The notes under the pieces were generated by a model, which was not told the origin of the DNA, did no database searches, and saw nothing but the letters and a program-made list of their open reading frames with translations. A stretch of DNA of 64,000 bases from Hysterium pulicare CBS 123377. Taxonomy: Eukaryota > Ascomycota > Dothideomycetes > Hysteriales > Hysteriaceae. Below are positions 21,539 through 34,197 of the stretch, one piece after another; within the stretch, counting starts at the first letter, position 1; every line of letters begins with the position of its first letter. The position numbers were made by a program, and so were the translations under genes. The stretch lies in the NCBI GenBank assembly GCA_000467715.1, contig AJFK01000036.1:1-64000 (forward strand), written 5' to 3'.

Positions 21539-22638
21539 TCATGCCTTCATCTCCTCGGCATCTCGCTCACCCTCCCCATTCAAATTGAACACCTTCTCCT
21601 TAACCACCGCAGCCAACAATCCCATCTCCTCCTCCCTCTCAATCTTCCTACTCGCCCCCACCATCTTCTCCAACTGATCACTCTTCCCACTGCCACCAAA
21701 CCCGCCTCTCGAAGTCTTCAGGTGACGGTCCTCCTGCGTAATCTTATGCGCCAGATCCAGAATCTGCTTCGTTCCATACTCGCGATTGGATAAAAGGGGA
21801 GACGCAGAAAGCGTGCCAACCCAATACTTATTCCACAATGCTTCAAGCAACTTAGCATCGAGCGTAGACTTATAATGCGAGACCTCCAACGGATAATAAT
21901 GATTAGCATGGGCTCCAAAATCCTCAATCTTCGCCAGCGGAATCGTCTGAAACCCATCCGAGTCCGTCCCACCCTTAGGCGCACTCTTCTCTCTCTCCTT
22001 GACATAGTCCTCCGGATACGTCCTAAACGCCCCAATCTCAACTTTTCCCGCCGAAATGGTGCGATCGGGGTCAATCACGACCGCAACGAACGGATCCTGA
22101 TACATCTGCTGCGTCTTCTGCGTCGACACATCGATCCCCGATAACCAGCATCCGTATCCCGGGTGTGAGTGATACCAACCAACCGCATTCTCCATTTGCC
22201 CTCCTTCTCTCGCCCGCGCCAGGAACTCAACCATGTACTCGTTCGCCTCGTCCTGTGCGTTGACTCTGGTCTCTGTGCCTTCGACGGGTAATCGGAATGC
22301 ATCTGTCACGACGAATGTGTTGGCTTCGATTTTGCCCAGCATCAGACCCATTACTTCGAGGTGGCCGCCTGATCGGGCATGCATGACCATTTTTAGCAGG
22401 GCGACGGCGGAGATGCGGACGGAGGTGAAGTAGGAGGGGTCGGTGCGCCATGGGCGGGCTTCGTTGATCTGTTTTTGAGAGGGCGCGGAGTAGGTGTAGA
22501 GGTTGTCGCGGTGGGGGTCCACGAGCTGGATGGAGTTTTCGAGCTCTATGGAATTGAACAGATTAGTTTATTTTCATAGTCAGAGAGCATTGGAAGAAGT
22601 TTAAGTAGCTTACCCCATGTCTTCATTGAGGCCGCCAT
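21539..22638 (-). CDS. RRI1: COP9 signalosome subunit 5 (JAMM isopeptidase)
   Basis: Complement of join(21539..22545, 22614..22638), 343 aa. A tiny 25-nt first exon ('MAASMKTW') joins over a 68-nt intron (GTAAGC..TAG) to '[17 protein letters not shown]'. The MPN+ domain has the Glu in '[10 protein letters not shown]' and the full JAMM '[14 protein letters not shown]', so the zinc metalloprotease site is complete. CSN5 removes Nedd8 from cullins. The C-terminal part is a helical CSN5-type extension. Confidence 0.95.
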
Positions 22639-22990
22639 GGCGGTGGTAGTGTAGAGGTTTTGCGGTTTGTGGTGGTGTGGAGGAAGCTTGAGGTTGAGGT
22701 TGGAGGGGTAGCTTTCCGAATGCCAAGAAATGAATATTCAGGCACCAGTTGTGGCGGTGAAGTCATACACTTTCACTCTCTGTGATTCATACTATTTTCA
22801 CGAGAGATGAATGTTTGTCTATACTTGCGAAAAGTAGGATTTCTAGATAGCACGGAAAAGTGCCCAATGTTCAGGAATCCCCCAGCATGTCATCTTCCAT
22901 GCCGCATGTGATATCAAAAGATAAAATACATTATAGTACAATAGTCCTACATTTATACAAGAGTTCGATGCTTTCAGCAGATAACCGAGA

Positions 22991-24795
<1,805 letters not shown>

Positions 24796-24986
24796 CTAAA
24801 ATTGCCAAGCCGGGACGGAAAAACAGTCGGGCTAACTTTTCTCCATATCATTCACCCAGTTGCGGCTTCTATTTCCAACAGTTTTGCCTCGTTTGATATC
24901 TTTAGCAAACGTTCATTCGCTTTATTGTACAAAGTCCCTCATACCGAATTACTCTTCCATTCAATCGTTCTACTAGTAACTACACG

Positions 24987-26521
24987 AGTAAGACTCTAGA
25001 GTATCAGTTTGATGAGGAAATGCTAACGTGATTCTCATCAGTGAACGACGTAGTGGATGAAGTGGATCTCTATGGTAAGCCTCTATAATCCCAAATCTAC
25101 CAAGCTTTTATCTAACATAAAAAGAGGTCCTCGGAGTCACCACCGGAGCCAGCAAAGCAGAGATCAAGAAAGCCTACCACAAAGTATGGTTGCCCCTCCA
25201 ATATATTAACCCAACGTAACTCAGACATATCCTTCATAGGCAGCTCTCTCCCACCATCCCGACAAAGTCGCCGAACACGAACGCACAGAAGCCGAGATCC
25301 GCTTCAAGTCCGCGAAACAAGCCTACGAAATCCTCTACGATGACGATAAGCGACACCTCTACGACACCCACGGCATGTCAGCCTTCGACCCCTCGCGCGG
25401 AGGTGGCATGGGCGGAGAACCTGATCTCGACGATATCCTAAGTCAGATGTTTGGGGGTATGGGCGGAATGCCGGGGATGGGCGGAATGGGCGGCATGGGT
25501 GGCATGCCCGGTATGGGAGGTATGCCTGGAGGACCTAGAGGACCGAGAAAAGGAAAAGATGTGGAGCAGGAGTATGAAGTCACGTTAGAAGAGCTATACA
25601 AGGGCAAGACTACACGGTTCTCGAATACGAAGAACGTGGTATGTCAGACGTGCAAAGGTACTGGAGGGAAGGAGGGGGCGAAGACACATCAGTGTGCTGT
25701 TTGCGGTGGGAAAGGTGAGGCTCAAAATTTTCCGGGTACTTTAAATATACCAGCCCGAACTAACGGCATCTACAGGTGCCCAAGCCCGCCTGCGAGCAGT
25801 AGGCCCCGGCCTCGTAACTCAAGAAACCGTCGTCTGCACCACCTGTTCCGGCACCGGCGCCCTCTACAAAGACAAAGACCGCTGCAAGAAATGCAAAGGC
25901 AAGAAAGTAACCGAGTCCAAAAAAGTCCTCGAACTCTACATTCCCCGTGGATCACGGCAAGGCGAGCGCATCGTTCTTGCGGGTGAAGCAGACCAGCTCC
26001 CAGATCAAGAGCCGGGTGATGTAGTATTTGAGCTTACCGAGACACCGCATGACGTCTTTGAAAGGGCAGGGAGTGATTTGAAAGCGGATTTGGATATTTC
26101 GCTTGCGGAAGCCCTGACAGGGTTCAATAGGGTTGTGCTGACGCATTTGGATGGGAGAGGCATTCAATTGAACGTGCAGCAGCCGAAGGGGAAGATCTTG
26201 AGACCAGGCCAAGTCATCAAAGTACCAGGCGAGGGTATGCCGGTGAAGAAGAGCGATGCCAAAGGCGATCTCTATCTAACCGTTGAGATCGAATTCCCTG
26301 AAGATGGCTGGATCAAAGATGAAGAGGCCATTCAGAGGATCAAGGAGGCGTTACCCAAGCCTACAAAATCCGACGAGCCGGAGCCCGAAATGATCGATGA
26401 GGTCGAATTTGAATTGGACGCCGATCTCGACGACTTCGGTGCTGGCAGTGGTGACCCAAGAGCTGGCACCGAATGGGAAGATGAGGAGGAGGAAGGTGGA
26501 CCGCAGTGTGCAACGCAGTAG
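24987..26521 (+). CDS. Type I J-protein (Xdj1/Ydj1-like Hsp40) with CaaX end
   Basis: join(24987, 25042..25074, 25125..25183, 25240..25714, 25776..26521), 437 aa. The J domain ('DLYEVLGVTTGASKAEIKKA', HPD in 'SHHPDK') is followed by a Gly/Met-rich segment, four zinc-binding repeats ('CQTCKGTG', 'CAVCGGKG', 'CTTCSGTG', 'CKKCKGKK') and substrate-binding C-terminal domains. It ends 'QCATQ', a CaaX box like that of Ydj1. The start is unusual: upstream of 25042 the frame has no ATG before a stop, and only splicing a single A (24987) onto TG after a 54-nt intron (GTAAGA..CAG, branch GCTAAC) creates one. It stimulates Hsp70, probably at ER or mitochondrial surfaces if prenylated. Confidence 0.9.
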
Positions 26522-26813
26522 TATGCTTCACCGCAGTCTCACGCGCATCTTACATTACAAGAAAGCTTGCATGGTTTGGCGTTTTGGTTGTGCATAATGA
26601 TACTTGGAGGGCCGTTTTGCGGACGTATATGCTTGCTTTGCATTGTATACTTGATACAGATATTTAGATTTCTTGGACGGACTTAGCGTATAGATAGAGC
26701 CCGCTTTATGATGAGCAGATGCTACAAAAGCTAATGGATTATGAATCTCCTCTGCGTGTCTTTAACTTGGCCTTCAACTCTGCTGGAATGGAGACGTGAC
26801 AATTGCTTTTGTC

Positions 26814-27308
26814 CTATTTCCGTTCCCTAAACCCAGCGATTGGCTTCATACAATATACAGTCAATGGCTTTGCGAGTAACTCTTCCTCCTGGGCCAGTCT
26901 CATGATTTCGGCGTACTTGGAAGAACCTCTATGGATTGCAAGCGCAGCTTCGTCCTTGTATCTATTGCGCACATTAGCCTGGTCTCTAGAGTAAGAGCAT
27001 GCACGAATTGGCCGTCAAGGAATAAAGGCAACGAAAGACAGCTAAACGGATCAAGAGATGAACTGACGTCTCAACCACGATAAAATTAGGTGTCGAGTTT
27101 GGGTCTGCTATTTCTTTGTGCAAATGGTATTTCAGTGTATCAGGTTCATTGGCGTGTATGAACTCGGATAGGCCACGGAGCAAAGTCTCTACCTAAACGT
27201 TATTAGTATGAGAATAACAGTTAAACCCGATGACGGCGAGCTGCTCACCCGTTCTACTTTTCCTTCGGCAGGAGTGATGATAGCCACGAAGTCAATTTCA
27301 GATGACAT
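26814..27308 (-). CDS. ABM-fold (quinol monooxygenase-like) small protein
   Basis: Complement of join(26814..26985, 27068..27192, 27249..27308), 118 aa in three short exons (introns 82 and 56 nt; donors GTCAGT and GTGAGC). The assembled product reads 'DFVAIITPAEGKVERVETLL', 'NEPDTLKYHLHKE', 'PNFIVVET', then 'EAALAIHRGSSKYAEI'. This is the antibiotic-biosynthesis-monooxygenase layout: beta strand, helix, the 'E-x-G-T-L-x-Y' strand, and a late 'H-x-x-S/T' helix. Members form dimeric alpha-beta barrels that oxidise quinols or simply bind small ligands. Substrate unknown. Confidence 0.78.
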
Positions 27309-27674
27309 CTTCTACTTTTGCTGGCAATGTTCTTAGGAAAAAGAGCTGATCGCTTATGCCAAAGATCTCCAGCAGGTTGTTACTCCGTGTCAGTATTTAG
27401 GTGTTGAAATGAGCCTCGGGCAGGTATACGTAATCGAGCTAAATCTCCGAAAGCCAATGAATCAGACAACCCGGCTTGCTGACTTGATGAAATACTGGTC
27501 AGCACTACCGCACAACCATTTCCGTCCGTGGATGACCATTTTTAAAATATAGAACCTCTGTTTAATTCTCATGATGGTATGCCCGGGGTATCAGTCATAA
27601 GACCTCAGCTATGCCTAGCTCCGCCAAGCATTCCTTCGGTCGTGGGTAACCAAAGAGCGAGAGCTGCAAATCCA

Positions 27675-30292
27675 TCATTCATAGTCCGAGTCTTCGTCTT
27701 CGTCGGCTGTATGAAATGCGTCCAGTTCCGAATCGGTAACGGGATCGGGTTCTCCTTCGCTGGATGATTGATCTTGGCCCACAAACCACTTCTCTTCACG
27801 AATGGCAATCCACTCACTTAGAGATAGTTTAGAGTTGGGAAGGGAGCTGGCTGTTTTGTCATTCGACACAACTACCTTCACCGTCTCCCCGTTGTAGCTC
27901 GCTTCGCATGGTACTTCTTGAATACTGTATCCCATGATGTTAAGAGCTTTGTTCCAGACGGCTGCAATATGGATTGGGTCCAGGGCTGTCTCAATAGTCT
28001 CCGAAGGTGAGACTAAAACTTCGTTGAGCGCATTAGGATCGCAACCTTTCTCGAGCACGCACACAATGGCATCTAGAAGATCGTCTTGATGGCCAGTATC
28101 AGGATTTGCTGAATGGCGGCTTTGCCTCAACATGTGATGCAATGCATTTAGACCGCCTTTATCGGTCACGCGAACATCGGCTCCCCTGTTAGCCAGGAGC
28201 CTGGTGAGTCGGGCATCTCCATCCTCACGAGTGGCAAGCAAGAACGGAGTCCATTTCTTGCGATCCGGCCCGGACAAGTCGCATTCCAGAGCGAGGAAGA
28301 ACTCGACTAGCGCCGAAAGTTCGTCGACGCTGCAACGTCTTGTGATTTTATGTCCAGTGACAAGGTGATGTAAGAGGTTTTCTTTGTAAAATATTGATGT
28401 GGAATTTGGATCGCATCCTTCTTGGACTGCAAGCTCTGTCATGCGGCGGGCAGCCGACAATGCACTATTATGGTCAACAACATCTCGGTACATCATGTTG
28501 GACCACAGTAGGTATAGAACGCTAGCACCTTCCCTGGATTGGTAGTACTATGAGCTAGGAAAATCGATTTTATCGGAGCCATGTACTTACGATGATCCGA
28601 GACAGCAATTATGAGGATTCGCGCCTTCATGAATGAGAAATTCGTAGGCTTCGAGATTCCAGTTGAGCGCAGCATACTGTGGGAAAATCAGCCATGCATT
28701 CCAGACCATCGAACGACAGGTACGGTATCTAGCCAAATAGTATGTAGGATTAGGCGCCTTACATAGAGCAAAGAATTACCGGCTTTGTCATAGTCAAAGG
28801 GGGACGCCTTTTTTTCAGAAAACAGCTTTCTTAAGCGTCGAACATTATTAGTCTGGGCAGATTCGAATGCACCTGACTCATTGGATACGACGTTAAGAGA
28901 CTGAACCATGCGAGCTATTCGAGGTTGTTCGATGTCGATAGTCTCATGTTTACAGATTATGATCGAAACGCCAGTCTTGGATATTGCTTTCCGTGGTAGT
29001 AGTGAAAAACGAAAGACTAGTAATTGCAGCCGCATTCCGTGCTGAAGATCTTTCGTGTTGTTGGCTTTTGAGTCCACAATGAGTTTTCCAGTTTCTGTCT
29101 TGAACTCGTATCTATTCCTGAACGTGAACATATTCTTCCTATCGGATAAAGAATGACAGAATTTAGTAATGACAGCGGATCTGTCCTTTCGCGAGGACCG
29201 CATCTTTCCTTCTCGCGTGGAACGCCTCTCGGATATAGTTGATGACAGCTGTTCATTCTTCGAGGGACTTGATCCAAATGATTCAAATCGAGTAGCTTTT
29301 GCTGCTGCTTCATGACTACAAGCAAGCAGATGGTTGAATTCTTCTTGAATCCAATCTAGATCTGATCGATCAGCCTTCACTTTTCCTGCTCCAAAGAGCG
29401 CCTCAACAGCTTGTACCAAGCCTGATTGCATTAACATCAACGGTAGCACGATTCGTCCGAGGCATGGTCCCTCGAAATAAACATCTCTAATGGTCGCAGA
29501 AGGTGCAGATAAGACTGCGAGCTGTTTTGAGAGACTTGATTCCACATCATCCATTCGGGCAAGCACTCGAGAAGTAGACGTTTCCTGTTGCCGTTGGATC
29601 ATATTGAAAGCTTTATGGCCACTGGATATCGTTGCTTCCATTTTGTTCAATGTTCTTTCGTTGATTTCCTTGTTTTCCTGGATCGACGCGGAGACTTCGT
29701 CCAGGTCTTTGCTGACGGCCGTCGAGATAGTCTCCACGGACCTTTCCAATTTTTGGAAACCATCCTTGAATATGGTCTGAGCCTGTTCCACACCCTCTCT
29801 TGTCTCTCGAACTTCTGCTCGAATGATCAAGGCGTTATGTCTCCCGATAACTGAGTGCGCAGCGATCAACGCTGTTTTGTGTCTCTCAAGCTGCTGACAA
29901 GCCTTTGCGACTCGCTGGTTGTCCAAAGCCCAACCAAGATTCCCAACCCATTGCTTGAGCCATCCATCCCCTGATTTTGTGACGGCAGATAATGCAGCTT
30001 TCTTCAAATCTCCTAGTTCGCGTTCACAATCACCTAGTATCGCCTCCACCTCTTTCAGCAAAGCCCGTCCATCGTGCGAAATGCCCGATACCCTCTTCTC
30101 CTCAGCTGCGACAACACGAACTTGTGCAACGATCGCGGATAGACTTCGGAGTTCGAATAGTAGTTGCGAAGCGGACTTCGAGGCGGAACGACATCGAGTC
30201 AGGAGCTCATATAGGTCGGTACTGGTACGAAAGACGATATCGGCCAGGCCAACAACAGCGAAAGCGTTCGCTGTCGCGCCTAGGTCAGCCAT
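27675..30292 (-). CDS. Fungal-N / ankyrin-repeat protein
   Basis: Complement of join(27675..28533, 28591..28676, 28763..30292), 824 aa. Introns of 86 and 57 nt (GTAAGG, GTAAGT donors). The N-terminus ('VVGLADIVFRTSTDLYELL') resembles the helical 'Fungal N' module placed before NACHT or ankyrin regions in Pezizomycotina. A ~150-aa coiled coil follows ('EGVEQAQTIFKDGFQKLE'), then ankyrin-like units: 'AGNSLLYYAALNWNLEAY', 'KKWTPFLLATREDGDARLT', 'GGLNALHHML', 'ALDPIHIAAV'. The tail is highly acidic ('TADEDEDSDYE'). No nucleotide-binding domain is seen. Probably a signalling or recognition scaffold, by analogy with other fungal N-module proteins. Confidence 0.8.
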
Positions 30293-30764
30293 CAGGAAGG
30301 CAGACTGCTCTGGGGACTCATGATGCCTTGTTCAGGCAGCAGATGTAGACATTCTTGCGATCCTTGTGTTCGGAATTCTAATCGTACATAGTCGCCGCTG
30401 AGTAACGTGGCTGTGCGGAGATGCACAGCCTTGAGATGCGGGATGATGTCTTCAACGGCATATCCTTAGCCAATGATAGTGCGAAGCCCTTGCAACGGAA
30501 GATACGCGATTCTTGTCAGCAAACTTTCCTACTACGTTCATCGCTTTTTTATATGATGAACGTGTGCATGCGGAGATGGATGAAGATGACTTGGAGGTGC
30601 AACGTCAAATTAACCTTACTGAGCCGGTCCGGGAATGACCTCATGACATAACCTCCGCTTCAACAAGCCATCAATTGTCAACAAAAAGAGTAATTCAAGT
30701 ATGAGAAAAGTCTAAAGCCCTTCCGTTACCCATCCTTGATCATATTCACCAAAGAATCCGCAAT
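30293..30764. promoter_or_regulatory. Divergent intergenic region
   Basis: Separates the ankyrin gene (minus) from the Rossmann-fold gene (plus). No recognisable sites; short open frames on the + strand overlap the ankyrin 5' end and are ignored. Confidence 0.35.
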
Positions 30765-31610
30765 ATGTTACGCCCATCTCAACCTTCCGTCGAGCTCCTG
30801 ATTCTTGGGGCTGGTTGGACATCTACATTTCTGATGCCACAACTCACCTCACAGTCGATTTCCTTCGAAGCAACGACGACCACCGGTCGTAATGGTACAA
30901 TACCGTTCAAATTCGACCCTGAAAGTTCGGATGTAACACCTTACAAGCGCCTCCCATCCGCCAAGACAGTATTGATCACGTTTCCTCTGACAGGAAAGGG
31001 CCAGTCCAAACTTCTTACATCTCTCTATCGTCAGGTACACGGAGACGATAATCATTGGATTCAACTCGGTTCAACAGGTATTTTCGATCAATGTCCGGAC
31101 TGGAGCGATGAGAACTCGGCATACGACAAAACCGACGCCCGTGCAGTCGCTGAAGATGAGCTTATGGAATGCGCGGATGGCTGCATACTCAATCTTGCGG
31201 GCCTATGGGGAGGAAGCCGCGTGCCGAGTAGCTGGCTCTCCCGACTCGCAAAATCGAAGGCTGATGTGAAGGCGAGAAAGATCGTGCATTTTGTGCATGG
31301 ACAGGATGTTGCGAAGGCTATCATCGCAGCACATAAGAAGTTTACTCCAGCGAAAAGATGGATCATTACGGATCTCAGAGTCTACGATTGGTACGACTTG
31401 CTCCTTAGTTTCAGTTCCCTCACTGTAGAGGGTATCAGTAGTGAGGAAAAAGAGAAGAGATTGCAGTTCGCGAAGTGGGTCGGGGAGCTAATGATTGAAG
31501 AGCAAATTAAGGCTTTACCCAGATCTCCGGAGTCATTGGGCAGAAAGCTGGATGCCAGAGGGTTTTGGAAATGCGTGGGAGAATGGCCAAGTCACACCAG
31601 GCTTGCGTGA
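30765..31610 (+). CDS. NAD(P)-binding Rossmann-fold (epimerase-like) protein
   Basis: Single exon, 281 aa. It begins with a dinucleotide-binding loop ('ELLILGAGWTSTFLMPQL', GxGxxx form). 'HWIQLGSTGIFDQ', 'DECADGCILNLAGLWGGSR'-type wording and 'HVHGQDVAKAI'-type segments follow the pattern of atypical short-chain dehydrogenases of the SDR/YeeZ group (strand-helix repeats, no clear YxxxK). Cytosolic, substrate unknown. It is convergent with the CorA-like gene. Confidence 0.72.
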   Translation: MLRPSQPSVELLILGAGWTSTFLMPQLTSQSISFEATTTTGRNGTIPFKFDPESSDVTPYKRLPSAKTVLITFPLTGKGQSKLLTSLYRQVHGDDNHWIQLGSTGIFDQCPDWSDENSAYDKTDARAVAEDELMECADGCILNLAGLWGGSRVPSSWLSRLAKSKADVKARKIVHFVHGQDVAKAIIAAHKKFTPAKRWIITDLRVYDWYDLLLSFSSLTVEGISSEEKEKRLQFAKWVGELMIEEQIKALPRSPESLGRKLDARGFWKCVGEWPSHTRLA

Positions 31611-31769
31611 AGCCGGCGAGTCAATGGTTTGGCCCGGAAATAGCACAGGTTCTGAAGACAGATGGCTATAATAAATCACCCAATCAAGCATGACAAATAA
31701 CAAATGGGGGTTACATCTCAACAACCAAGAAAGCCCTCTTCCTTTCTTTTACTAATTTCTCCTGACATA

Positions 31770-33104
31770 TCAGACCGCATCTCCTTCATTCTTCATCTTT
31801 CCAGCCGTACGGTTCCTCCTGTGCTTCACCGTTTCCACAAAATCTGGCCAATATCTCCAACATACCAAAGTGACAACTGTGGCCAAAATACAAGATACCA
31901 CAAAGACCCACCAGCCTTCAGAAGCTACTGACGCATCCTTCACGCCCCAATTCTGGAAATTGAAGACGGTCCCTGAAAAGATCGCTGAAACGGCAGTGAC
32001 TGGTAGAAAGACGAGCGTCAAGATTGAGATCGTCTTCATTGCTGAACTGTCCTGTTTTGCAGCCTTTGCAACCTCGAAATTTAGTCGTGCATCCCGTTGG
32101 ACCATCACATTGTGGAGTACGGCCAACTGAGTCTCGGCCTTTTTGTAAAGGTAAGCATTGAGCTTCAAATCGACTTTTACGCGGCAGATAACGGCTTTAA
32201 GATCCTGCCGGATTTCCCAAAACTTCAGGTCCTGCTTCGTTCCAGGCAACGTCTGGTTCTGGCGCTGCTCGGCTTCCTGGAGAAATGAAACAAAGTCGCC
32301 CGCGAAGTCCCCCAAATCCGCCAAACCGCGATGAGTACCTGCGATTTCCAATTGCGTAGTAAACAGTGTTGCGTTCACATTTTCGTAACTGTCCGAGACG
32401 TCGAAATAACCCATGCTCCTTAACCATTCAATATCTTGGGTAACTCCAACGTTCCCTTCCATCCTATGCAATGTAACGCCATTGTCATGATCAAAAACTC
32501 CCCACCGCTTCCGGCATTGCTCCATTGCAATTCCAAGGAAACGTAATGGTTCTTCGCGGAGGATCCTTTCATGTTCCATGATTAACCTAAGGCAGGATTC
32601 CTCGCTCAGTAAGTCAATAGTCGATGCTATCAATATGTCCGCTCTTCTTGCTCGAAGATTTTGGTGGTAGAGGAAAGAAACATAGTATATGCCCGTCCCC
32701 CATCGCCACACTATACTAATCGTTTCGATCCCATTCGCGTCGTATCCTATATGGTGTTCGAAGTGAGTCCACCGATAAGCGTTGAGAATTTCATCCGGTA
32801 GCCCAACTACCTTTTGCCAATGCTCGAAATCTTGCTTCGTGATTTCGAGAGGCCTGTCATCGCCCCACCCACATCCTTTAGTATACAGCATTGAGAGTGT
32901 ATATAGGGACTCGTCCTCTTGGAGCAGATGTTCTCCGGAAGAATGCTGTTGCCGTTGAATAGAATCGGTCAATTCTCTCACGTCAATGTCAAAGATTCTT
33001 CTTGTGCCGTTGCGATCTAGGATTAACTGAGATAATTGATTGTGCTCTGCGAAACTCCAGGGCTCGTATTCTCCTATGGGCCTGTACCATCTTGCAAGTG
33101 GCAT
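31770..33104 (-). CDS. CorA-like divalent cation transporter family protein
   Basis: Single exon, 444 aa. The N-terminal ~330 aa are soluble and mixed alpha/beta with a long final helix. Two C-terminal membrane segments ('MKTISILTLVFLPVTAVSAI' and 'WWVFVVSCILATVVTLV') are spaced as in CorA. Between them 'FSGTVFNFQNWG' occupies the place of the GMN loop, which is not conserved, as in many fungal CorA-like paralogues. Transport activity is therefore uncertain. Confidence 0.8.
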   Translation of the reverse strand: MPLARWYRPIGEYEPWSFAEHNQLSQLILDRNGTRRIFDIDVRELTDSIQRQQHSSGEHLLQEDESLYTLSMLYTKGCGWGDDRPLEITKQDFEHWQKVVGLPDEILNAYRWTHFEHHIGYDANGIETISIVWRWGTGIYYVSFLYHQNLRARRADILIASTIDLLSEESCLRLIMEHERILREEPLRFLGIAMEQCRKRWGVFDHDNGVTLHRMEGNVGVTQDIEWLRSMGYFDVSDSYENVNATLFTTQLEIAGTHRGLADLGDFAGDFVSFLQEAEQRQNQTLPGTKQDLKFWEIRQDLKAVICRVKVDLKLNAYLYKKAETQLAVLHNVMVQRDARLNFEVAKAAKQDSSAMKTISILTLVFLPVTAVSAIFSGTVFNFQNWGVKDASVASEGWWVFVVSCILATVVTLVCWRYWPDFVETVKHRRNRTAGKMKNEGDAV

Positions 33105-34197
33105 TTTGTAGGAAGTATGCCTGTCCCAGAGACAGAAATTCGATTCTTTTGTCTAATGAAGGAACAATGTGGTTTATTAGCCAAATTCATGCTCAGCTGA
33201 ACTTTGATTCTTAAATTTAAAGACTCGGACAAGGCTGCGGTCGCAGTCGAGTTGCTTTTATCGCCATCAAGCTACAGCTGCAGCCACCGACGTCGGCGCT
33301 TAGCTAGGCACAGCACTTCATGCACACCCATCTAACTCAGATCATTATACAACCCACCGAAGGAGTTTCTCCAGAACAAATCTCCTCTAATCGACAAACT
33401 TCGATGCCTTTCTTTACGAAGTACGTGCCATTAAACAACAGCCTACCACTATACCCGATTCCCAAGAAATCACCATACCCAAGTTTCCAACACTCACTTG
33501 CCGACCAGGCTGTGAGACCACAAAGCTCAGGCTGCACAATATTTTCTGCCTTCTTCTTCGCTCCATCTTGCCTTTCAGCCATCCTACACGCCCTCTCAGC
33601 CTTCTCGCTTCCTCCCACCTCACTTCACTTATCCATTCAAAACCCTTGACACTTCCTCAAAAATCCTAGTAGTCACTTTCGTTTCCTGGAGTTTTCTTCT
33701 CTGTCTTGCCGTAGTATGCTTTTCTCTCCTCCTTTTCCCTAATCTATGTTTTTTATCATCTTCCTTCCAGAATCAAAACTATCCCATCGAGTAAAGCACA
33801 CTTCAACGACGTCCAGATTATTCGAGTGAGTTCACCTTGAACATGAGCAACATGAGTACGAGATACCTTTTTCGTGACTAGACTAAGAGAGGAGAGGAGA
33901 AATGAAAGGTGGAGACAAAAGGACGGAATGATAGAAGAGACGGAGATCATGCGTTTGGAATGGAAGGCTGGACGGGATATTAGGATATGGCCAACCGCCA
34001 CGTCTTTTTATAGTTCATAAATGATCTAGCACTTTTCCATAGAAAAGAGGGTAGCTTGGCTAAATATGACCACCGCTATCCAAAACACCAGAATCCTAGG
34101 ACAACAACCAGCGACTCATCCAGGTATGAATTTTGCCATCGACCAGACCTACTCACAGGCCTTCTAACCTCCAAAATCATTCCGAATCCCATGTCCC
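33105..34197. other. Intergenic region, 1.1 kb
   Basis: 5' flank of the CorA-like gene and 3' flank of SPB1. Pyrimidine-rich tracts occur around 33560-33760. Open frames here (up to about 110 codons) have no recognisable motifs. Confidence 0.4.

Noticed and set aside
21718-22451. Arg-rich frames on both strands
   Set aside because: Shadows of CSN5 in other frames.
33320-33649. 109-codon plus-strand frame, Pro/Ser-rich
   Set aside because: Pyrimidine-rich intergenic sequence; the opposite strand is equally open; no motif.
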